From Candidatus Poribacteria bacterium (GTDB lineage Bacteria; Poribacteria; WGA-4E; WGA-3G), in assembly GCA_022823085.1 (NCBI GenBank), contig JAJDXV010000131.1, positions 1-47,123 of the forward strand: a stretch of 47,123 nucleotides of DNA. The letters are read 5' to 3'. Positions 9,031-17,309 of this stretch are shown in pieces. Position numbers and translations under genes: made by a program. Numbering within the stretch: the first letter of the stretch is position 1; each line of letters starts with the position of its first letter. Below the pieces are notes generated by a model. The model was not told the origin of the DNA and did not search any database. It worked only from the letters and a program-made list of their open reading frames with translations.

Positions 9031-9780
9031 ATGCGACTCAAAGATAAAGTAGCTATCACCACGGGTGCCGCATCCGGCATCGGCAAAGCCACAGCAATCC
9101 TATTCGCCGAACACGGTGCGAAAGTCGTCGTCGCCGACATTGACGAAAATGGCGCGAACCGGACTGTCGCCACCATCCGAGCCGCAGGTAACGAAGCCAT
9201 CTACGTCGAAACCGATGTGACAGTGTCAGACAACACGGAACGAGTGGTAGAGGAAACCGTTAGCAGATACGGAAAACTGGACATCCTATTGAACAGTGCC
9301 GGCATCGCCATGCGACTCCCTGTCGCCGATCTGCCGGAAGCAGATTGGCATCGCTGTTTAGATGTCAATCTCACGGGTGTCTATCTCTGCTCGAAGGCAG
9401 CGATTCCGGCGATGCAGAAAAACGGCGAGGGTTCGATTATTAACTTGTCCTCTATCTACGGTCTTGTGGGTGCGGGAGTCCGGGCGGCGTACGTCGCCTC
9501 TAAAGGCGGCGTGACGAACCTCACCCGCGGGATGGCCCTCGATTACGCCGAAGACAACATCCGAGTTAACTGCATCTGTCCCGGTTTCGTTGAGACACCG
9601 CTGGTTGCCGGTGTTGTCAAGACACCGGAAGAATATCGGAACCTCGCCGATCAGCACCCGATGCGCCGACTCGCACAGCCCGAAGAGATCGCTTACGGTG
9701 CACTCTACCTCGCCTCCGACGAATCCGCATTCGTTACAGGCATCGCTTTGCCGATTGATGGTGGCTACACCGCCGGATAA
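9031..9780 (+). CDS. Short-chain dehydrogenase/reductase (SDR)
   Basis: A 249-residue classical SDR using NAD(P)H. TGAASGIG at 11-18 is the cofactor loop. D36-like acidic residues after beta-2 (VVADID) favour NAD over NADP. NSAG is at 88-91, catalytic S140/S141, Y154 and K158 lie in YVASK, and the C-terminus is the usual DGGYTAG. The length is typical of FabG-like enzymes and of sugar or hydroxy-acid dehydrogenases. No Shine-Dalgarno is visible, only an A-run before the ATG. The neighbouring FAH gene hints at a shared catabolic route; the substrate is unknown. Confidence 0.9.
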   Translation: MRLKDKVAITTGAASGIGKATAILFAEHGAKVVVADIDENGANRTVATIRAAGNEAIYVETDVTVSDNTERVVEETVSRYGKLDILLNSAGIAMRLPVADLPEADWHRCLDVNLTGVYLCSKAAIPAMQKNGEGSIINLSSIYGLVGAGVRAAYVASKGGVTNLTRGMALDYAEDNIRVNCICPGFVETPLVAGVVKTPEEYRNLADQHPMRRLAQPEEIAYGALYLASDESAFVTGIALPIDGGYTAG

Positions 9781-10263
9781 CTTACACTATTTCTGATTGG
9801 AAATTTTTCAAGGACAGATACGCACCGTCAAATTCTACACGGTTACATCAGAAACTCGGTAGTTTCCTAACGTCCTTCTCTTTACGCAGTTTGTAGTGGA
9901 TTCCGTAATTACCTATACACTTATATCGTCGTGTGGGTTGTGAAGTTGTGTTTCCCAACGGCACAGGCTAACGGTTTCCTATGCTACAAGCGTAAACTTA
10001 TTTTTAGGTTTTGCTATAAAACCTGAAAACCGCCCCATAGCATTACGGGATGACTCGAAATCCGAACCATGCTATGGACTTCCTTTACCATAGAATTTTC
10101 TACTTTTTCTTCCGCACTGATGTATATCTATCAAATCTTTCACTTTTACCGATTTGCCAGTTTTAAGATGATCTGTTACCTTTAGTTAGTATACCCCACA
10201 TGATATCTAACCGGTGAAGTCCTGTCTTTCTACCGGTTCAGGATGGAATGTAGAGGAGGAAAA
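9781..10263. other. 483-base intergenic region with repeat fragments
   Basis: No credible reading frame. It holds a second copy of the motif also present inside the MITE-like element (9960-9989, GGCACAGGCTAAC then CTATGCTACAA). AGGTTTT/AAAACCT (10006-10012 and 10018-10024) form a 7-bp stem with a 5-base loop. CCATAGCAT (10035-10043) pairs with ATGCTATGG (10069-10077). AGGAGG at 10253-10259 is the ribosome binding site of the WD40 gene. Confidence 0.5.
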
Positions 10264-12258
10264 ATGGAACAAGTAATAAATCGTATTAGCAACAGTGATG
10301 TTTCTACTTGGGCACTCCCAGAAGGTGCGATTGGTAGGTTGGGTAGGGGGCGGATAAATGATTTGGCGTTTTCGCCGGATGGCGAGTCCGTTGCAGTTGC
10401 GACGACTATCGGGGTTTGGCTCTATGAACTCGCTACCCTGGAACCGATCGCATTGTGGAAAACTGAAAGGGGACTGGTTTCTACCGTTGCCTTTTCTCCT
10501 GATGGACAATGGATTGCTACCAGCAACTGGGATGGTGTCATTAAGGTGTGGGATGCCGAGACGCAACGGTGCACCGCTAAAATACAAGGAACGCGCTATC
10601 GGAACGCCCTTGCTTTTTCCTCGGATAGCCGATACCTCGCTGCATCCGGGAGTGGTTACGGCGGTGCTTATGTATGGGACGCAAAGACCGGTATGCATGT
10701 CGCAAGTTTCAAAGGCGGAGCACCCCCGAAGAAAGGAGAACAGGCACCTGTCAGGTTTTTAGTCCATTTTTCACCGGATGGGCAGTATCTCGCCTATGTC
10801 GCTGGTCGTATCAAGCTTGCTGTCCGGCATATAGAGACGAAAGAACACCTCGCGCTCCTGTCACCCCGAAAACACATACAAGGTCTTTCTTTTTCACCGT
10901 GTGGAAGGTACCTTGCTGTTAGTAGTCAAAATACATCTACCAATCGTCAGAGCACTACTGAGTTACAGGTCTGGAATATTGATGAAGAAACCCTTGAGAT
11001 GGCTGATTCGGATTATGGTGGAGATAAATTGATACCTGTTTACTCGTCTGATGGAACCTTACGGGTTGCCGATTTATATAAGGACAAGGTGATCCTGTGG
11101 GATGCCTCCCGACGAGAGCAGCTTGACACTTTTGAATACAGCGGAAATGCCAGAAACGCCTTCAGGTTTTCTTCTGATGGGCAGCAATTCGCAATCGCCA
11201 CGGAATGTGAGATGCGCGTGTGGCACGCGGATGCCCCGCTCACGGTAGCATCTCATCTTGAACATACGGCGGGCAAGGTTCAGACACTGTTTTTTATGCA
11301 AGACGGTAAGACATTGGTGAGCGCGGACGGCGGCAAAAGCGGTATTATGTTCTGGGATGTTGTCCAAAGGCGAGTTCGACGAACACTTAGTCCTGCTAAT
11401 GAAAAGTGCGTTTTATCCCCGTGTGAAAACATGTTGGCTATCAACGTTGGCGAGAATAGGGAAACGATTGAAGTCTTAAGGGCTGCCTCGGGGACACCGA
11501 TGACAACACTCACTGAACATAAACAGGCTGTAACTGCCCTTGCGTTCTCACCTACGGGTGAACACCTTGTTAGCGGAGATTTGGAAGGGAACTTGTGTGT
11601 GTGGTCTGTTGAGTCTTGGCGGGAGCTGCGAAAGTTCATCGGACATACGACTTGGATTACAACCTTAGCGTTTCATCCGAGTGGCGCGAAGGTTGCTACG
11701 GCGGCCCGCGACTACACAGCCCGCGTCTGGGATTTTGAGAGTGGTGAACAGCTCGCTTCGCTGCCCTTATTTGAGGCATCGGATGTTTCTCTGTATAGAG
11801 GCGACCCGCGGCAAATCCGGCGCATCTTAAATCGTCTGCGTCAGGGTTACACTGATAAGTCCGCCCTTCATTCAATCGCGTTTTCTCCATCTGGTGATCT
11901 CATCGCTGGTGGGCTGTATCGTGAGATACGTTTGTGGGATGCGACAACTTACGAGACCCGTATGGTGATAGTCCCCCCCGACAATTGTCAGCGTCCTTAT
12001 GCGTTGATATTTTCGCCGTGTGGACGGTATCTTGTCTCCGGTTCTTGGTGGCAAGAAGACCACGAGAAGGTGCCTATCGGGCTGTGGGAGGTTTCAACAG
12101 GTAAGAATATTGCGACCTTCTGGAGTCATCCGACAGATATTCAGGAACTCGCTTTTTCACCGGATGGCACACTTTTAGCGAGCGGAGGTTTTGATTGCAC
12201 CATCCTGCTCTGGGATATGAAATCTTATCTACGTCAAGACTCGTATAACAACGTTTGA
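10264..12258 (+). CDS. WD40 repeat protein, fourteen repeats (two propellers)
   Basis: A 664-residue protein made almost wholly of WD40 repeats. I count about fourteen blades, each with a core like LAFSPDG followed by a VWD-type end; the first is LAFSPDGESVAVATTIGVWLYE and the last LAFSPDGTLLASGGFDCTILLWD. Fourteen fits two seven-bladed beta-propellers, a scaffold for protein interactions. No signal peptide, TM segment or enzyme domain is seen. ATG 10264 is preceded by a strong AGGAGG, so the in-frame ATG 21 bases earlier is rejected. It precedes an ECF sigma factor on the same strand by 185 bases; a regulatory link is possible but unproven. Confidence 0.88.
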   Translation: MEQVINRISNSDVSTWALPEGAIGRLGRGRINDLAFSPDGESVAVATTIGVWLYELATLEPIALWKTERGLVSTVAFSPDGQWIATSNWDGVIKVWDAETQRCTAKIQGTRYRNALAFSSDSRYLAASGSGYGGAYVWDAKTGMHVASFKGGAPPKKGEQAPVRFLVHFSPDGQYLAYVAGRIKLAVRHIETKEHLALLSPRKHIQGLSFSPCGRYLAVSSQNTSTNRQSTTELQVWNIDEETLEMADSDYGGDKLIPVYSSDGTLRVADLYKDKVILWDASRREQLDTFEYSGNARNAFRFSSDGQQFAIATECEMRVWHADAPLTVASHLEHTAGKVQTLFFMQDGKTLVSADGGKSGIMFWDVVQRRVRRTLSPANEKCVLSPCENMLAINVGENRETIEVLRAASGTPMTTLTEHKQAVTALAFSPTGEHLVSGDLEGNLCVWSVESWRELRKFIGHTTWITTLAFHPSGAKVATAARDYTARVWDFESGEQLASLPLFEASDVSLYRGDPRQIRRILNRLRQGYTDKSALHSIAFSPSGDLIAGGLYREIRLWDATTYETRMVIVPPDNCQRPYALIFSPCGRYLVSGSWWQEDHEKVPIGLWEVSTGKNIATFWSHPTDIQELAFSPDGTLLASGGFDCTILLWDMKSYLRQDSYNNV

Positions 12259-12443
12259 CGACCTTAAGAGGGAAGAAAATGAACGCTGATGAATCAAACA
12301 TTCGGAGCAAGTGGATTCAACTTTTTCGATGCTTTTTGAAAATTATGCACGTTTTTCGCCTCAAAATTGTATCTTTAATAATTGAAGACTCAAACGCAGG
12401 GAAATAAATGCAAAGAGATTTGGTATAATAATGGAGATTCCTG

Positions 12444-13721
12444 ATGGAAAAAGACGACGTGCAACTCATTCAAAGTATCTTGTCAGGTAACGACGAAGCG
12501 TTCACTACCTTGGTCGGAAAGTACCAAAAGAGTGTCCACGCTCTTGCCTGGCGCAAGGTCGGCGACTTCCATTTCGCCGAAGAAATTACGCAAGATACTT
12601 TTCTTCAGGCATACAAAAAACTTGCAACACTGAGAAATCCGAATCAGTTTGCGGGGTGGCTTTATGTCATTGCGAATAACCTTTGCAAGCGGTGGAACCA
12701 GAAGAAGAAACTCTCGACACAATCGCTGGAGGGTACGCCTGTGGTAGAGATAGAGAACACCTCTTACAAACGTTACGTATCAGAGCAACGCGAGGCAGAA
12801 ACCACCGAGCATCAACATGAAATCGTCAAAAACCTTCTGCAAAGACTCCCAGAGAGTGAACGCACAGTCGTAACGCTCCATTATCTCGGCGAAATGACAG
12901 CGAAGGAGATCGGTAAATTTTTAGGTGTGTCGGTGAACACAATCAACAGTCGGCTCCGCCGGGCGAAAAAGCGTCTACAGGGACGAGAAGAGCTCTTGAT
13001 TCAGGAGATGCTCGGTAGTGTCCAACTGCCTGTTAGCCTGATAGAGAACATCGGACGACAGGTTGCCAATATAAAACCGATGCCCTCACCGCCAGCTGCG
13101 AAACCGTTGCTGCCGTGGACGGCTTTAGGTACGGCTGCTGTTTTAATTGTGTTAGGACTCGGTGTCGGTAATCAATATCTCGTTCGGTATCAGAAACCGT
13201 ATAATTTTGAGGCAGAATCTGAGTATCTGATCGAAATCGTTGATACACCTATTATCCTTGACCTGAATGCCAAATCGGCACTGCGAAACCAGTTCGGAAA
13301 GGCTGTTATTCCGAGTAGGGACGACCGTACAAGCACATCGGCTGACGCTGAAATCCGAAGCGTTCCGCAATCCGAAAAACGGTTCTTTGGGTTAACACTC
13401 GCTGAAATTGAGGAGAAAATTCCGGAACTTGAGAACGAAATCCGAACGAATCTCACCAAAGCAGCGGAACTCTACGCTGAGCTGCGAAGCACAGATGGCA
13501 CAGCAGGAATGTCACCCCGGATTGCCACATGGCGCGACGAAACTTGGCAAGAGGTGAAACAACTGTTCCAAGACCTCGCTTATACCGGAAAGATTCTGAG
13601 ATATAGATCTTTTTTGAAGGTAACAGGTGTTGAGGGTGACCCGATACTCCCGGGCGGATGGATCTATGAACTAATGGAACCGCTCCCGATGCGGGTTACA
13701 CCCGGCGGAACATCTCAATAG
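12444..13721 (+). CDS. Membrane-tethered ECF sigma factor with extracytoplasmic tail
   Basis: A 425-residue ECF sigma-70 factor with an unusual C-terminal half. Region 2 (about 15-80) includes AEEITQDTFLQAYKKL and WLYVIANNLCKRW. Region 4 (about 128-178) includes LPESERTVVTLHYLGEMTAKEIGKFLGVSVNTINSRLRRAKKRL in two consecutive helices. A TM segment lies at about 222-242 (ALGTAAVLIVLGLGVG), followed by about 180 residues of unknown fold outside the membrane. A closely similar paralog at 28308-31244 shares the first 290 residues and then diverges. No separate anti-sigma gene is adjacent, so the tail may control the sigma domain. GGAGA precedes the ATG; a TGG-TATAAT extended -10 at 12421-12429 is probably too close to be used. 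Confidence 0.87.
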   Translation: MEKDDVQLIQSILSGNDEAFTTLVGKYQKSVHALAWRKVGDFHFAEEITQDTFLQAYKKLATLRNPNQFAGWLYVIANNLCKRWNQKKKLSTQSLEGTPVVEIENTSYKRYVSEQREAETTEHQHEIVKNLLQRLPESERTVVTLHYLGEMTAKEIGKFLGVSVNTINSRLRRAKKRLQGREELLIQEMLGSVQLPVSLIENIGRQVANIKPMPSPPAAKPLLPWTALGTAAVLIVLGLGVGNQYLVRYQKPYNFEAESEYLIEIVDTPIILDLNAKSALRNQFGKAVIPSRDDRTSTSADAEIRSVPQSEKRFFGLTLAEIEEKIPELENEIRTNLTKAAELYAELRSTDGTAGMSPRIATWRDETWQEVKQLFQDLAYTGKILRYRSFLKVTGVEGDPILPGGWIYELMEPLPMRVTPGGTSQ

Positions 13722-13731
13722 ACCTTCTTAA

Positions 13732-13932
13732 GGGAGAATCAGTAGAGCCATTATAGAGACACAGAACTTCATCGTGAATCACGAGGTTCCAGCTGAGGTA
13801 TTTACCGTTGACATCCCTGACAATGCCACGATTCAAGTAGGTACTGAAGGCGAGAAATTGTCCAAAGAAGAATTTCGCCTATGGTACGATGAAATACACT
13901 ATAGGGGTGTAAAACTTATCGAAGACCGATAA
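13732..13932 (+). pseudogene. Startless coding remnant after the sigma gene
   Basis: An open frame of 66 codons ends at TAA 13930-13932 but has no ATG; the only usual start codon is an internal GTG. The translation looks like protein: NFIVNHEVPAEVFTVDIP, then KLSKEEFRLWYDEIHYRG and KLIEDR. Codon use resembles the neighbouring genes. The frame differs from that of the sigma gene ending 10 bases earlier. It may be the 3' end of a gene whose 5' part was lost, or the original tail of the sigma gene after a frameshift. I do not recognise the family. Confidence 0.45.
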
Positions 13933-13965
13933 TTGGTCTAACAAGATTGATCCAAACTTCTTCAG

Positions 13966-13990
13966 TGGCGAGGTTTTTTTAACCTCGCCA
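13966..13990 (+). terminator. Stem-loop terminator candidate
   Basis: TGGCGAGGTT and AACCTCGCCA form a perfect 10-bp stem with a TTTTT loop, 33 bases after the remnant frame. It is followed by TTTGTATTTA, a weak U-rich tract. It would end transcription of the sigma-factor unit. The reverse orientation has no downstream gene to serve. Confidence 0.55.
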
Positions 13991-14034
13991 TTTGTATTTA
14001 GAGTAAAGTTTAGAATTAATAGGGCACATCTTGA

Positions 14035-14075
14035 AAGACGGACGAGGGGACCTCGCCCCTACGAGCTGTCTTCTG
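14035..14075. repeat. Palindromic G/C-rich repeat fragment
   Basis: AGGGG and CCCCT flank ACCTCG within GACGAGGGGACCTCGCCCC, and AAGAC lies on the left and GTCTT on the right. The whole looks like a small REP-like hairpin. The rest of 13991-14213 is A/T-rich upstream DNA with no gene. Confidence 0.35.
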
Positions 14076-14213
14076 ATAAATGAAAAGTGTCTATTTAATT
14101 TTGCGTTTCAGTATAAATATGTAGCGATTTGTAGAGAAATATGATAAAATATAAAAAGACTTAAGCATCTTGAAGATATATTATTGCTCGTCCAATCCAC
14201 GAATAGTCTAAAA

Positions 14214-16910
14214 ATGCGGAAATTTTCTTTAGCTGCCTTCCTTATTCTACTACTCAACAGCGCGTACCTGTTCAGCTTCGGTGAACCGACGCTCTTTTAT
14301 ATCTCTAACGTCTTACTCCACGTTGGACTCGGCACCGTCCTGATACTCCCTTTCTGCGTCTATGTCTATAAGCATTTAGGGTATCGCTTGCAAGCCCCTA
14401 TGCAGAAGCAAACCACCTCAACGCTCGGACAATTGGGAGGTATCGGAATAGTTGTTGGTATCATCAGCGGTATCTATCTGATGATCGTCGGTGCGATAAC
14501 GCCTTATCGGTGGCTCCTCATCACGCACATTGTCAGTGTGAGCGCGGGTAGCCTGTTCTTCTGCATTTACCTACTGAGAAGTGCTGAACTTCTGACACCA
14601 CTGTTGCGGAAAATAATAGTAGGCGTATTGGCTATCGTCGTTATTTTCCCTATCGGTGCGAAACTCACACAGTACTATCTACCGGACGAAACGTATCTCG
14701 TTGAAAACCCGGCACTACCGCCGACGAGCATGTACGAGGAAGGCGGTGGTACAACGGGACATTTTTTCCCGGCATCCGTCGAAACAGAAACAGCGGGCCT
14801 CATCCCGACCGATTTCTTTCTGACCTCGGAGACCTGTGCGACAAGCGGTTGTCATCCGGATATCTATCGACAGTGGAACGAATCGGCGCACCACTTCTCC
14901 TCATTTAATAACCAGTGGTACCGTAAGTCAATCACCTATATGCAGGAGGTTAACGGTATCGAACCGTCGAAGTGGTGTGGCGGCTGCCACGATCCAGCGA
15001 TCCTACTTAACGGCGTAATGGACAAACCTATCCGCGAGAATCTGCATACGCCTGCTGCACAAGCGGGACTCGCCTGTACAGCGTGCCACTCTATCGAACG
15101 CGTCAAAGATACGATGGGCAACAGCGGGTACGTTATCAAATATCCACCACTTCACGATATTGCTGCCAGCAATAACGCGATTATTCGGCGTTTGCACAAC
15201 TACCTCATCCGCCTCGACCCTGAACCGCATAAAAAGAGTTTCCTCAAGCCGTTCCACCGCCAAAATACCGCCGAATTCTGTTCAACCTGCCACAAGGTAC
15301 ACCTCGATGAACCGGTCAACAATTTCCGTTGGGTACGCGGCTTCAACGACTACGATCAGTGGCAAAAAAGTGGAGTTTCACACCAGGGCGCGCTCTCTTT
15401 CTACTACCCCGAAACGGCGAAGAAATGCGTCGATTGCCACATGCCGCTTGTCGATTCAACAGACGCGGGGAATATTGACGGTAAGGTTCACAACCACCGG
15501 TTCCCTGCTGCGAACACAGCACTCCCGTTTGTCAACCAACATCCAGATCAACTCAAAGCCGTGACCGATTTTTTGCAGGATGATGCGGTAACTTTAGACC
15601 TATTCACAAACGGTGCACCGATCCCAAGCGACGGCGTTGAGATCGCGCGAAACGGGGGGACACGGCTTGATGTTGTCGTACGCACACGCAACGTCGGACA
15701 TCGGTTTCCTGCCGGCACGATTGACGCGTTTGATATCTGGCTGGAAGTGAAAGTTACAGACGAAAATGGGAAGATCGTTTTCTGGAACGGCAGGATTGAC
15801 ACCCCCGATGGCAACGGACCGGTCGATCCGGGCGCACATTTCTATCGCAGTTATATGCTCGATGCCCACGGGAACCTGATTAATAAACGGAACGCTTGGG
15901 CAATGCGAACCGTGCTTTATTCAAACACAATCCCGCCGGGTGCTGCGGATACTGCGCGCTACCGACTCGAAATCCCTCCGGATTGTGGGGATGTGCTGAC
16001 AGTGGAGGCGAAACTTAACTACCGCAAATTCAACTGGTGGCACACGCAGTGGGCTTATGCCGGTGTCCGCGATCCTGAGGATACCGATTTCCAAGTCGAT
16101 AAAGGTTACGACAACGGCAAGTGGGTCTGGACAGGTGATACCTCAGATGTCGCCGGAAAGATTAAGGCGATCCCGAACCTCCCTATCACCACGATGGCAT
16201 CCGCCACAGCAACGTTAAAGATAGTAGGGACAACGCCGGTGCGGTCATCATCCGCCTCTGAAAACGCGCGCGAACGCTGGAACGACTACGGCATCGGGCT
16301 CCTCCTACAAGGCGATTTGAAAGCCGCTGAAACCGCCTTCTTGAAGGTAACTGAAATTGAACCGGGATATCTTGATGGATGGGTGAATGTCGCAAGAGTT
16401 AGAATCGAGGAAGGCGATATGCAGGGTGCCGAAACGATGCTTGAAAAGGCATTTGAAATCCAGAGGACACTGCCACCGGAAAACCTGCATCGTGCGAAGG
16501 TTCACTACTTTTACGCACTCGTTCAAGAGACGCACGGCAACTACGATACGGCGATTGAACATCTCCAACGCGCCGCTGCGCAATTCCCACGCGATACGCG
16601 TGTCCGAAACAGACTCGGACAGATGTACTTCCTAAAACGCGACTACGAAACCGCGCTTACTGAATTCCAGAAGACGCTCACCGTTGACCCCGAAGATTTG
16701 GATGCCCACTACAATATGATGCGTTGTTACCGCGCTCTGAAGAACCCGTCGCTCGCGGCGAAATCGCAGAAACTCTATCTACGTTTTAAGGCGGATGAAT
16801 CCGTCGATGCGATTACTGGCATCCCGCGCCGTGCCGATCCGCACGTCAACCGCGAACGCCAACGGATTCATGAACATACTAACAGTTATGAACCGCCATC
16901 CAATCCGTAA
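14214..16910 (+). CDS. Membrane multiheme cytochrome c with C-terminal TPRs
   Basis: An 898-residue protein in three parts. Residues 1-150 form about five TM helices. Residues about 200-420 form a cytochrome c554/c'-like multiheme domain, with haem-binding CATSGCH at C208 (CX4CH) and four CXXCH motifs at C255 (CGGCH), C288 (CTACH), C356 (CSTCH) and C405 (CVDCH). A beta-rich middle part follows, and about 685-870 form tetratricopeptide repeats (for example YDTAIEHLQRAAAQFP). It is probably an electron-transfer protein with the haems outside the membrane and the TPRs recruiting a partner. The frame opens at TTG 14184; ATG 14214 starts a natural MRKFSLAAFLILLL helix and was chosen. Neither start has a clear Shine-Dalgarno. 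No oxidoreductase partner is adjacent. Confidence 0.85.
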   Translation: MRKFSLAAFLILLLNSAYLFSFGEPTLFYISNVLLHVGLGTVLILPFCVYVYKHLGYRLQAPMQKQTTSTLGQLGGIGIVVGIISGIYLMIVGAITPYRWLLITHIVSVSAGSLFFCIYLLRSAELLTPLLRKIIVGVLAIVVIFPIGAKLTQYYLPDETYLVENPALPPTSMYEEGGGTTGHFFPASVETETAGLIPTDFFLTSETCATSGCHPDIYRQWNESAHHFSSFNNQWYRKSITYMQEVNGIEPSKWCGGCHDPAILLNGVMDKPIRENLHTPAAQAGLACTACHSIERVKDTMGNSGYVIKYPPLHDIAASNNAIIRRLHNYLIRLDPEPHKKSFLKPFHRQNTAEFCSTCHKVHLDEPVNNFRWVRGFNDYDQWQKSGVSHQGALSFYYPETAKKCVDCHMPLVDSTDAGNIDGKVHNHRFPAANTALPFVNQHPDQLKAVTDFLQDDAVTLDLFTNGAPIPSDGVEIARNGGTRLDVVVRTRNVGHRFPAGTIDAFDIWLEVKVTDENGKIVFWNGRIDTPDGNGPVDPGAHFYRSYMLDAHGNLINKRNAWAMRTVLYSNTIPPGAADTARYRLEIPPDCGDVLTVEAKLNYRKFNWWHTQWAYAGVRDPEDTDFQVDKGYDNGKWVWTGDTSDVAGKIKAIPNLPITTMASATATLKIVGTTPVRSSSASENARERWNDYGIGLLLQGDLKAAETAFLKVTEIEPGYLDGWVNVARVRIEEGDMQGAETMLEKAFEIQRTLPPENLHRAKVHYFYALVQETHGNYDTAIEHLQRAAAQFPRDTRVRNRLGQMYFLKRDYETALTEFQKTLTVDPEDLDAHYNMMRCYRALKNPSLAAKSQKLYLRFKADESVDAITGIPRRADPHVNRERQRIHEHTNSYEPPSNP

Positions 16911-16998
16911 GGACCAGCAATCCTCTGATAAAAAATGCCAGCAGCCAAACCATTTGGGATCTTCAACTTTGAAGACGCCTCTCCGTCTCCAAATCCGT

Positions 16999-17027
16999 TT
17001 GACAATGTGCCTACAATATGCTATACT
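16999..17027 (+). promoter_or_regulatory. Near-consensus sigma70 promoter
   Basis: A perfect TTGACA (16999-17004), a 17-base spacer and TATACT (17022-17027) stand 47 bases before the Phd-type antitoxin gene. It probably also drives selA and the SUMF1-like lipoprotein gene, which follow with gaps of 28 and -4 bases. Confidence 0.65.
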
Positions 17028-17074
17028 AATCTCCGAAATCCAAAAGCCTAAAAAACTTGGATAGAAGGACATTT

Positions 17075-17281
17075 ATGCTTAATATCAACCCGCAATATCT
17101 TGTCAATCAGAAGGGTGAAAAGACTGCCGCCGTCCTGTCGATGCAGGAGTACCGCCTTCTCATGCAGCACCTTGAAGATTTAGAGGACATTTTAGACATG
17201 GACACCGCAGCGAAAAGCGAGACCCACTTTCGGGACTACCGTGAGATTCAAGCCGAATTGAAAAAAGAAGGTAAACTTTGA
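17075..17281 (+). CDS. Phd/YefM-type antitoxin, orphan
   Basis: A 68-residue protein with the Phd/YefM N-terminal fold: NPQYLVNQKGEKTAAVLSMQEYRLLMQHLEDLED, a DNA-binding and dimerising domain. A charged C-terminal tail (IQAELKKEGKL) would wrap a toxin. These proteins normally neutralise a RelE/Doc-type toxin encoded just downstream. Here the next gene is selA, so the toxin is missing from this locus. ATG 17075 has AGAAGGA about 7 bases upstream; the earlier in-frame TTG 17057 has no such support. It may be a domesticated regulator or act on a toxin elsewhere. Confidence 0.72.
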   Translation: MLNINPQYLVNQKGEKTAAVLSMQEYRLLMQHLEDLEDILDMDTAAKSETHFRDYREIQAELKKEGKL

Positions 17282-17309
17282 ACTCACCGACGCTTTCTGG
17301 AGACAGAAG

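Noticed and set aside
10006..10024. AGGTTTT/AAAACCT stem as terminator of the SDR gene
   Set aside because: It is over 220 bases after the gene and is followed by A-rich rather than T-rich DNA.
12421..12429. Extended -10 box TGG-TATAAT as promoter of the first sigma gene
   Set aside because: The start of transcription would fall on the Shine-Dalgarno itself and no -35 box is present at the right distance.
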